A stretch of 18,611 nucleotides of DNA from RGIG5579 sp045580105 (GTDB lineage Bacteria > Bacillota > Clostridia > Oscillospirales > SIG627), in NCBI GenBank assembly GCA_045580105.1, contig JAZNNH010000007.1, positions 1-18,611 on the forward strand. The letters are read 5' to 3'. The translations under genes were made by a program, and so were the position numbers. The notes below the pieces were generated by a model. The model saw only the letters and a program-made list of their open reading frames with translations, was not told where the DNA came from and made no database searches. Positions 1 to 6,278 of the stretch are shown here, piece by piece (the stretch's first letter is position 1; the number at the start of each line of letters is the position of its first letter).

Positions 1-1
1 T

Positions 2-940
2 GAGATTGAATATTTGCTGCAGCTTGCGGCAGAACTGAAAGAAAAAAAGAAAAAGGGAATTGCTCACCGCCTCTGTGAAGGCAAGAACATTGCTCTTGTA
101 TTTGAAAAATCAAGCACGAGAACGCGTTGTGCCTTTGAAGTTGCAGGTGCTGATCTGGGAATGCATCCGGTCTATTTGGATCCGACCGGTTCTCAGCTTG
201 GTAAAAAGGAAAGCATTGCCGATACCGCAAGAGTGCTTGGCAGAATGTTCGACGGAATCGAGTATCGTGGATTCGGTCAAGAAATTGTGGAAGAATTGGC
301 GCATTTTGCAGGTGTTCCGGTTTGGAACGGCTTGACGAACGAATTTCATCCCACCCAGATTTTGGCTGATTTTCTGACCATTCGCGAGCATTTCGGCAAG
401 CTGAAAGCCATAAAGCTGGTTTATATTGGCGACGCCCGTTACAATATGGGTAATTCCTTGATGATCGGTTGTGCCAAAATGGGTATGCACTTTGTTGCGT
501 GCGCCCCGAAAAAATATTTCCCCGAAGAAGGATTGCGTGAACAGGCACTCAAAATTGCTTCGGAAACCGGTGCCAAAATTGAGTTTATCGAAGATCCGAT
601 TCAAGCTACCCGTGGCGCAGACGTCATTTATACCGACGTGTGGGTTTCGATGGGCGAGCCCGACAGCGTTTGGGAAGAGCGCATCCGCGAATTGACCCCG
701 TACCGTGTCACCCGGAAACTGATGGAAAACGCAGGTGCTCAGTGCCGTTTTATGCATTGTCTTCCTGCATTCCACGATCTGAAAACAACAGTCGGTAAAC
801 AAATCTTCGAAAAATTCGGCATTGACTGTATGGAAGTGACCGACGAAGTCTTTGAAAGCGAGCAGTCCATCGTCTTTGATGAAGCAGAGAATCGTATGCA
901 CACCATCAAAGCCGTGATGGCAGCAACCTTGTGCGATTAA
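2..940 (+). CDS. argF: Ornithine carbamoyltransferase, 5' end cut by window
   Basis: Transfers the carbamoyl group from carbamoyl phosphate to ornithine to give citrulline (cytoplasmic; arginine synthesis, or the reverse reaction in arginine deiminase pathways). The frame is open from base 2, so the true start lies outside; comparison with usual family length suggests only about 15-20 N-terminal residues are missing, and the TTG at 14 is an internal Leu. Visible motifs in order: the carbamoyl-phosphate loop SSTRTR near the N-terminus, EFHPTQ in the middle (about nt 340-357), the SMGE loop (about nt 647-658), and the ornithine-binding HCLPAFHD motif near nt 755-778. The C-terminal half is full length. 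Sequence alone does not separate anabolic ArgF from catabolic ArcB; no arginine deiminase or carbamate kinase gene is in view, and the downstream genes are for methionine. No terminator follows it. Confidence 0.95.
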   Translation, partial: EIEYLLQLAAELKEKKKKGIAHRLCEGKNIALVFEKSSTRTRCAFEVAGADLGMHPVYLDPTGSQLGKKESIADTARVLGRMFDGIEYRGFGQEIVEELAHFAGVPVWNGLTNEFHPTQILADFLTIREHFGKLKAIKLVYIGDARYNMGNSLMIGCAKMGMHFVACAPKKYFPEEGLREQALKIASETGAKIEFIEDPIQATRGADVIYTDVWVSMGEPDSVWEERIRELTPYRVTRKLMENAGAQCRFMHCLPAFHDLKTTVGKQIFEKFGIDCMEVTDEVFESEQSIVFDEAENRMHTIKAVMAATLCD

Positions 941-957
941 AATTATTGTGATATACT
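929..957 (+). promoter_or_regulatory. Probable sigma-A promoter of metY-metA (extended -10)
   Basis: TTGTGC at 929-934 and TATACT at 952-957 are separated by exactly 17 bp, and TG at 949-950 one base before the -10 makes an extended -10. The -35 lies inside the last codons of argF. The expected start point near 964 gives a leader of about 30 nt, too short for a SAM riboswitch or T-box. Inferred from consensus match only. Confidence 0.6.
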
Positions 958-993
958 AAAAAAGCAAACTATCTCTTTTTCAGGAGGTTTAAT

Positions 994-2274
994 ATGAAAA
1001 GAAAAATCGGTACCAGTTGTGTGCAAGGCGGTTATCGTCCCGGAAACGGCGAACCCCGCCAAATCCCGATCATTCAAAGCACAACCTTTCGATATGAAAC
1101 CGGCGAAGCTATGGGCAAGCTCTTTGATTTGGAGGCAAGCGGATATTTTTATTCCCGTCTTCAGAATCCGACTTGCGATTCCGTTGCCGCAAAAATCTGT
1201 GAGCTTGAGGGTGGTACGGCAGCGATGCTGACCTCCTCCGGTCAGGCAGCCAATTTCTTAGCAATTTTCAATCTTTGCAGCTGTGGCGATCATTTCATCT
1301 CCTGCGCATCCATTTACGGAGGAACCTTCAATCTCTTCTCCGTTACCCTCAAAAGAATGGGCATTGACGTAACCTTCGTTTCTCCCGATGCAACCGACGA
1401 AGAATTGGAAGCGGCCATTCGTCCCGAAACCAAAGCGGTTTTCGGCGAAACCATTGCCAACCCTGCGCTCAAAGTGCTCGATATTGAACGCTTTGCCGAA
1501 TTTGCACACAAGCACGGTCTGCCTTTGATTGTTGATAACACATTTCCCACTCCCATTAACTGTCGTCCTTTTGAATGGGGTGCCGATATCGTGACCCATT
1601 CTACCACCAAATACATGGATGGTCACGGAAGTGCAGTGGGCGGTGCGATCATCGATTCCGGTAAGTTCGACTGGACTCGTTACCCTGATAAATTCCGCGG
1701 ACTTTGCACACCCGACGAAAGCTATCACGGAATTACCTATACCGAGCGCTTCGGTATTGAAGGTGCATTCATTACCAAAGCGACCGCTCAGCTGATGCGT
1801 GATTTGGGAGTCACTCCTGCACCGATGAGTGCGTATTTACTCAATTTAGGACTCGAAAGTCTGCATGTTCGTATGAAACGTCATTGCGAAAATGCAATTA
1901 CCATTGCCAAATACCTTGAGAAGCACGAAAAGATTTCTTGGGTCTACTGTCCCGCGCTGGAATCTTGCCCGGATTATGCTCTTGCACAAAAATATCTTCC
2001 AGGCGGCACTTGCGGTGTCATCAGTTTTGGGGTAAAAGGCGGAAGAGAAGCTGCCGGTGCTTTCATGGAAAAGCTTCAGATCATCGCCATCGAAACCCAC
2101 GTTGCCGATGCCAGAAGCTGCTGCTTGCATCCGGCTACCACCACGCACCGTCAGCTCAGTGACGAAGAATTGATCGCTTGCGGCGTTTCTCCTGATCTGG
2201 TTCGTCTTTCCGTCGGTTTGGAAGATGCACAGGATCTGATTGAAGATATTGAAAGAGCACTCGAGAACGTTTAA
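994..2274 (+). CDS. metY: O-acetylhomoserine sulfhydrylase (PLP-dependent)
   Basis: Cys/Met-metabolism PLP enzyme of 426 residues that replaces the acetyl group of O-acetylhomoserine with sulfide (giving homocysteine) or methanethiol. The ATG is set by a perfect AGGAGG at 982-987. Seen in the protein: the cofactor-region motif SSGQAAN (residues 81-87), the aspartate of the DNTF motif (181-184) expected to contact the PLP ring nitrogen, and the Schiff-base lysine K206 in HSTTKYMDGHG. Length and the long insert after the lysine (about 220-260) fit MetY (usually about 425-430 residues) rather than the shorter cystathionine synthase/lyase members (about 380). It is followed 14 nt later by metA, which makes its acyl-homoserine substrate, so the two form a direct-sulfhydrylation unit. 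Confidence in the family is very high; the acetyl rather than succinyl substrate is supported by residue 111 of the neighbouring MetA. Confidence 0.95.
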   Translation: MKRKIGTSCVQGGYRPGNGEPRQIPIIQSTTFRYETGEAMGKLFDLEASGYFYSRLQNPTCDSVAAKICELEGGTAAMLTSSGQAANFLAIFNLCSCGDHFISCASIYGGTFNLFSVTLKRMGIDVTFVSPDATDEELEAAIRPETKAVFGETIANPALKVLDIERFAEFAHKHGLPLIVDNTFPTPINCRPFEWGADIVTHSTTKYMDGHGSAVGGAIIDSGKFDWTRYPDKFRGLCTPDESYHGITYTERFGIEGAFITKATAQLMRDLGVTPAPMSAYLLNLGLESLHVRMKRHCENAITIAKYLEKHEKISWVYCPALESCPDYALAQKYLPGGTCGVISFGVKGGREAAGAFMEKLQIIAIETHVADARSCCLHPATTTHRQLSDEELIACGVSPDLVRLSVGLEDAQDLIEDIERALENV

Positions 2275-2288
2275 TACGGAGGTCTATT

Positions 2289-3206
2289 ATGCCTATTAAA
2301 ATTCCCAATGATCTTCCGGCCGTTCAAACTCTGGCAGATGAGAACATCTTTGCGATGACCGAAAAAAGAGCCATCACGCAGGATATTCGACCGCTTAAAA
2401 TTCTGCTTTTGAATTTGATGCCGAAGAAAATCGATACGGAAACTCAGTTCTCAAGACTGCTTGGCAACACTCCTCTTCAAATTGAATTGACCTTGATCCG
2501 GACTGCTACCCATCTGTCGCAAAACACAGATCATCGACATCTGTTTTCGTTCTATAAAACCTTTGACGATATCAAGAATGAAAAATACGACGGTATGATT
2601 ATCACCGGCGCTCCGGTTGAATTGCTGGAATTTGAAGAAGTTGATTATTGGCAGGAATTGTGCACGATCATGGAGTGGAGCAAAACCCACGTTCACAGTG
2701 CCATTCACATTTGCTGGGCAGCGCAGGCAGGGCTGTATTATCACTACGGCATCCAAAAAGAAAAAATGGATCGGAAGCTCTTTGGTGTTTATCCCCATCA
2801 CTGCGATTATCCCCACTCGATGCTCCTGAGAGGTTTTGACCCCACATTTTACGTTCCTCATTCCCGCTACACCACAGTGAATCGGGAAGAGATTGAAAAA
2901 ATTCCTGATTTAAAGGTACTGGCTTCTTCGAAAGAAGCTGGGATTCACATCGTTTCCACCAAGGGTGGAAGACAGTTCTTTATTATGGGGCACGGGGAAT
3001 ACGATCCCTTGACGCTGGATGCTGAGTATCGCAGAGATGTCGCCGAAGGACTGAATACCAAGCCACCGGCAAATTATTATGAAGATAACGACCCCAATAA
3101 AGATCCCATCGTTCGATGGAGGGCCCACGGAAGTTTGCTTTTTATCAATTGGCTGAACTATTTTGTATATCAGTCTACCCCTTATGATTTGGAATCCATA
3201 AAATGA
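2289..3206 (+). CDS. metA: Homoserine O-acetyltransferase (MetA type)
   Basis: A MetA-family acyltransferase of 305 residues, first committed step of methionine synthesis, with a CGGAGG ribosome site at 2277-2282. The catalytic triad of the family is present at the expected positions: acyl-enzyme nucleophile C142 in HICWAAQ, H235 and E237 in MGHGEYD. Residue 111 is Glu (in TGAPVELLEF). In studied MetA enzymes Glu at 111 goes with acetyl-CoA and Gly with succinyl-CoA, so this copy is inferred to be an O-acetyltransferase although annotation pipelines often call the family homoserine O-succinyltransferase. The partner metY immediately upstream uses O-acetylhomoserine, which agrees. Co-transcribed with metY (14-nt gap, no terminator between) and closed by a perfect hairpin that begins in its stop codon. 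Confidence 0.95.
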   Translation: MPIKIPNDLPAVQTLADENIFAMTEKRAITQDIRPLKILLLNLMPKKIDTETQFSRLLGNTPLQIELTLIRTATHLSQNTDHRHLFSFYKTFDDIKNEKYDGMIITGAPVELLEFEEVDYWQELCTIMEWSKTHVHSAIHICWAAQAGLYYHYGIQKEKMDRKLFGVYPHHCDYPHSMLLRGFDPTFYVPHSRYTTVNREEIEKIPDLKVLASSKEAGIHIVSTKGGRQFFIMGHGEYDPLTLDAEYRRDVAEGLNTKPPANYYEDNDPNKDPIVRWRAHGSLLFINWLNYFVYQSTPYDLESIK

Positions 3207-3231
3207 AAACGGGACATATGTCCCGTTTTTT
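3206..3231 (+). terminator. Intrinsic terminator of metY-metA
   Basis: A perfect 24-base palindrome at 3206-3229 (arms of 12, core CGGGACATATGTCCCG) runs into a U-tract ending at 3231. The left arm starts with the last base of the metA stop codon. The A-rich left arm and T-rich right arm could also work in the reverse direction, but no minus-strand gene is nearby. Confidence 0.88.
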
Positions 3232-3232
3232 G

Positions 3233-3261
3233 TTGCAATTTCGAAAAGAATAGGGTATAAT
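3233..3261 (+). promoter_or_regulatory. Sigma-A promoter of the sortase-lipoprotein unit
   Basis: TTGCAA at 3233-3238 and a consensus TATAAT at 3256-3261 with 17-bp spacing, directly after the metA terminator. Expected start near 3268, leader about 20 nt. Confidence 0.85.
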
Positions 3262-3288
3262 GTGAGAAGATTATTTTCTGGAGGAAAA

Positions 3289-4146
3289 ATGAAAGAGAGT
3301 GAAAAAGCAAGTAAACTTTTTCAAAAAGGGAAGTGCAAAACCATCCTTTTCGGCGTTTTGTACCTGCTTTCTTTATGCGGTTTGATCGTTTCGTCCTATC
3401 ACATCGTTTCCTATTTTATCGAGCGAACTGCGCAAATCGAAACCAAAAATCAAATGCTCGATGAAGCCATTCGCCCGATTGTTCCCACAAGCGAATCAAA
3501 CGCGGCGTCCGAACCGCTTACAAGTGAAAAGACTTGGGAATCGGTCAATGATCAAAGCAAAAACGCCCCAATCCTAACTCCCGATATTTCGGTTGATTTT
3601 TCCCTCCTTGCAGCAAAATATCCCGACCTTGTCGGCTGGCTTTACATTCCCGGAGATCTCCTTTCCGACCCCGTGATGCAAAGTTCGGATAATGATTATT
3701 ATCTTGATCGACTTCCCAGCGGAAAAAACAATTCGGCCGGTAGCTTATTTTTCGATTTTCGTGATTCTCCCACTCTTTCCGGATGGAATCACATTGTCTA
3801 CGGACACAATATGAAAAACAAAACCATGTTCGGCTTTTTGCGCAATTACCGCTCATCCGAGTTCTTTTCCGAGCATCCTTACGTATTTTATTTTACTCCC
3901 GATTGCACTTGGCGCATTGAATTGTTTGCCGGCTTTTACACAACGAACGATTCCTTTGTGTATACCCGTCCGGACAGTGAAAAATCTCGTTTAGAATATC
4001 TTAAAAAAGCAAAACAAAAGTCTGCTTTTTCATCTGACGTGACCGTGCATGCAAACGATCCTATTCTCATTTTGTCCACCTGCGCAGGCGCCGCAGACTC
4101 CAACCAACGTTTTGTTGTGATGGGAAAGCCGGTTGCTCTTTCTTAA
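3289..4146 (+). CDS. Class B sortase (SrtB-like)
   Basis: A 285-residue membrane-anchored transpeptidase acting outside the cell; sortases cleave a sorting signal and join the protein to cell-wall peptide. The start is taken at the ATG at 3289, which has a GGAGG site at 3280-3284; the upstream in-frame GTG at 3262 touches the -10 box and would not be transcribed. Residues 18-42 form one membrane segment, 45-100 a polar linker, and 105-285 the sortase domain. The catalytic residues are visible: H173 in YGHNMKN, C265 in LSTC, R274 in NQRFVVMGK. The YGHNM and SxxxG/STC spacing fit class B rather than class A. The next gene is a lipoprotein in the same unit. No LPXTG- or NPQTN-like substrate protein is in the window, so the substrate is unknown. 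Sortase family is certain; subclass is likely. Confidence 0.9.
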   Translation: MKESEKASKLFQKGKCKTILFGVLYLLSLCGLIVSSYHIVSYFIERTAQIETKNQMLDEAIRPIVPTSESNAASEPLTSEKTWESVNDQSKNAPILTPDISVDFSLLAAKYPDLVGWLYIPGDLLSDPVMQSSDNDYYLDRLPSGKNNSAGSLFFDFRDSPTLSGWNHIVYGHNMKNKTMFGFLRNYRSSEFFSEHPYVFYFTPDCTWRIELFAGFYTTNDSFVYTRPDSEKSRLEYLKKAKQKSAFSSDVTVHANDPILILSTCAGAADSNQRFVVMGKPVALS

Positions 4147-4196
4147 GTTTTTAAGCGAATCCATATGAATCTGATACCAAACGTGTAGGAGATCTT

Positions 4197-5498
4197 ATGA
4201 AACGTTTTTTGAGTACATTTTTGATTCTGACCTTGTTTCTTTTTCTCACTGTTTCATGCAGTGAGGTCGCACCTATGACCTCTTTCCCTCAGAAAGATCA
4301 GCTTCGTCTGTCGTCGTTTGTCGGTGTTTGGACCAATAAAAACGAAGATCGTTACTATCGCTTTACCACCACCGGTCTTTGGTATTGCTACAACGGATCT
4401 GGGCAGGTGGAAGGCAGCGGCGAAGTGGAGTTTGACGGCAAAACCTTCAATCTGGTTGCCGACGATGGTCAAGTTGAGCGCTTCACCGTCGATCAAAACG
4501 CATTCAAGGATGATAACAACCAAACCTATCACCGCACGGATTCTCCCTCCTCGCTCATCACCTCAAGCGAATATGAAAACTTCTTTCATAGCTGGTATGA
4601 AGAATCCAATTTGGAAGGCAACGTCCTTACTTTGACCGATCCGGATCTTTGGGTTCTCATAAACAACAAAAACGAGATTCTTTTTGAAGGTACGTTCTAC
4701 GCTTACGTGGAAGAGCCCGATTGTCTTTATCTCTATCACAAAAAAGACGGCTCGTTTTACGGCGAACTGTGTTTATCGGAAACCGGGCTTTCGTTAAAGC
4801 AAACGCAAAACAATCGCCTCATTCAAACCGAGTTTGCCACACAAGAAAACTCCACCGTTCGCCATATTTACTTTAAAGACAAGGGTGTTGAATGTAATTA
4901 TGACCTCGATTCCGGTTTCCGTCTTTTGCGAAACGGCGGCGCGGCCTACAACGACGAGCACGATTACAAGAAAATGCCGGTAACTTGCAGCATTGTAACG
5001 GAGCACGACGAACTTGACGAGAACGGTCTTCGCGATTTGCAAATTTCCGTCATCTACAATTTCAAGCGAACCGATTTGCCGTATCTTGACGGCGGCAGAT
5101 TATATAATTCCGTTCGTTTCTCTCAGTATGACTACTACACCGGTCAGCTGTTTGATTTCAATGACACAACGGTCAATGAAAATCACGTTTTGACTTGGGT
5201 AACCGAACACGACGGCATCTCCTATCAGATTGAATGTGAATTTTCCTGTGTTTGGGAGTATTTTCAGTCGGACGAACTTTTAGGACAGTTTAAAGGAACG
5301 TATCGTTTTACGATGCCAAAGGACTATGACGGATTTGTCATTTGTCTGCGTCCTGTTTTCAACTCGTATTCCGCACAGGTTTCTTCCTCAACAACACCGG
5401 TTGTAGGCACCTTTATGATGGAGGATCTGGGCGAGGATATGCAAAAGTCGATCTTCTGCCGTATCCCGAAATTTGCCCCACAGCAAAACATACAATGA
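4197..5498 (+). CDS. Predicted lipoprotein of unknown function
   Basis: A 433-residue exported protein I do not recognise. The N-terminus is a clear lipoprotein signal: KR at positions 2-3, hydrophobic residues 5-18, then lipobox TVSC with the lipidated Cys at 21. The start has a TAGGAGA site at 4186-4192. The mature part looks beta-rich with many aromatic residues and no membrane segment. Residues about 40-110 (VGVWTNKNEDRYYRF, GLWYCYNGSG) and about 130-205 (WYEESN, DLWVLINNKN, FEGTFYAY) have a similar Trp-Gly-Tyr strand pattern that may be two copies of a small beta domain; the C-terminal half (about 225-425) is different. No sortase signal is at the C-terminus. It lies 50 nt after the sortase gene with no terminator between, so both are probably co-transcribed and both act at the cell surface. 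Function unknown. Confidence 0.85.
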   Translation: MKRFLSTFLILTLFLFLTVSCSEVAPMTSFPQKDQLRLSSFVGVWTNKNEDRYYRFTTTGLWYCYNGSGQVEGSGEVEFDGKTFNLVADDGQVERFTVDQNAFKDDNNQTYHRTDSPSSLITSSEYENFFHSWYEESNLEGNVLTLTDPDLWVLINNKNEILFEGTFYAYVEEPDCLYLYHKKDGSFYGELCLSETGLSLKQTQNNRLIQTEFATQENSTVRHIYFKDKGVECNYDLDSGFRLLRNGGAAYNDEHDYKKMPVTCSIVTEHDELDENGLRDLQISVIYNFKRTDLPYLDGGRLYNSVRFSQYDYYTGQLFDFNDTTVNENHVLTWVTEHDGISYQIECEFSCVWEYFQSDELLGQFKGTYRFTMPKDYDGFVICLRPVFNSYSAQVSSSTTPVVGTFMMEDLGEDMQKSIFCRIPKFAPQQNIQ

Positions 5499-5501
5499 TA
5501 T

Positions 5502-5545
5502 AAAATGCAAAACGGATGGGGCTTTCCATTTGTTTTGCATTTTTT
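5502..5545 (+). terminator. Intrinsic terminator after the lipoprotein gene
   Basis: The arm AAATGCAAAACGGATGG is followed after a short GGCTT-type loop by CCATTTGTTTTGCATTT, pairing with G-U wobbles where the arms differ, then a run of T to 5545. It ends the sortase-lipoprotein unit only four bases after the stop codon. Confidence 0.85.
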
Positions 5546-5557
5546 CTCGTGCAAATC

Positions 5558-5589
5558 TTCACACGATTTTCACGAACGTCTTTTATAAT
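5558..5589 (+). promoter_or_regulatory. Promoter of the two-component operon with OmpR/PhoB-type direct repeats
   Basis: A consensus TATAAT lies at 5584-5589, but no TTGACA-like hexamer is found at 16-18 bp spacing. In its place are two direct repeats, TTCACA (5558-5563) and TTCACG (5569-5574), with a period of 11 bp, ending 9 bp before the -10. OmpR/PhoB-family activators bind repeats with this period, and the pho box takes the -35 position in the same way. This suggests activation by such a regulator, possibly the product of the next gene. The expected start near 5596 leaves a leader of only about 14 nt. Confidence 0.6.
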
Positions 5590-5609
5590 GAAGCAGAAAG
5601 GAGAGTACG

Positions 5610-6278
5610 ATGAAAATTTTAATTGTCGACGATGAAACTAAAATTCGCGCGATCATCCGAAAATATGCAGAGTTTGAAGGGTTCGAAGTAGAAGAGGCCT
5701 CGGACGGGATGCAAGCGGTGACTCTTTGTGCTCTCCACAACTTCGATCTTGTCATTATGGACGTTATGATGCCGGAATTAGACGGTTTTTCCGCCGTTCG
5801 AAAAATTCGAAGCAAAAGTGACGTTCCCGTTCTGATGCTCTCCGCGAGAGGGGAAGAATACGACAAAATCCACGGTTTTGAATTGGGAATCGATGATTAT
5901 GTAGTCAAACCCTTTTCTCCGAAGGAATTGATGCTGCGTGTGGCAGCCATTCTCAATCGAACCAAGCCGAAAAAAACAAATTCCGATCAAATCTTTTCAC
6001 ACGATGGACTTGTCGCAGACTTTGCGGCACGGATCGTTACCATTGACGGGGAAAGGGTAGACCTTTCTCCGAAAGAATATGAGCTTTTGTTTTATTTGAT
6101 TAAGAACAAAAATCTTGCCCTCAGCCGCGAAAAATTAATTTGCGACATTTGGGGCTATGATTTTTACGGCGACGATCGAACGCTGGACACCCATATCAAG
6201 CTCCTCAGAAAGAGTCTGGGGCGTTTTGCGGGTATGATCGTAACGCTTCGTGGAGTGGGGTATCGCTTTGAAGTGTAG
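5610..6278 (+). CDS. OmpR/PhoB-family response regulator
   Basis: A 222-residue two-domain regulator. Receiver domain, residues 1-115: acidic pair D8-D9, phospho-acceptor D51 in IMDVMMPELDG, switch S78, conserved K100 in KPF. Winged-helix DNA-binding domain, about 128-222, with the family hallmarks LSPKEYELLFYLIKNKN, DIWGYDFYGDDRTLDTHIKLLRKSLG and the C-terminal hairpin LRGVGYRFEV. The start ATG follows an AAAGGAG site at 5597-5603. The histidine kinase gene overlaps its 3' end, so the pair is translationally coupled. The promoter carries tandem repeats of the kind this family binds, which suggests positive autoregulation. Target genes are not known; the sortase-lipoprotein unit just upstream and the acyl/Fe-S operon downstream lack an obvious copy of the same repeat at their promoters. 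Confidence 0.95.
   Translation: MKILIVDDETKIRAIIRKYAEFEGFEVEEASDGMQAVTLCALHNFDLVIMDVMMPELDGFSAVRKIRSKSDVPVLMLSARGEEYDKIHGFELGIDDYVVKPFSPKELMLRVAAILNRTKPKKTNSDQIFSHDGLVADFAARIVTIDGERVDLSPKEYELLFYLIKNKNLALSREKLICDIWGYDFYGDDRTLDTHIKLLRKSLGRFAGMIVTLRGVGYRFEV

Noticed and set aside
110..901. Long open frame on the minus strand opposite argF, and similar ones opposite metY, the acyl-CoA synthetase and the SufB-like gene.
   Set aside because: No ribosome sites or recognisable motifs; the plus-strand frames are clear conserved enzymes, so these are shadows.
941..993. SAM riboswitch or T-box before metY.
   Set aside because: Only 53 bases lie between the genes and no leader fold or T-box motif is visible.
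3262..3288. Longer start (GTG at 3262) for the sortase gene.
   Set aside because: It directly follows the TATAAT box and would lie before the transcription start; the ATG at 3289 has a good GGAGG site.
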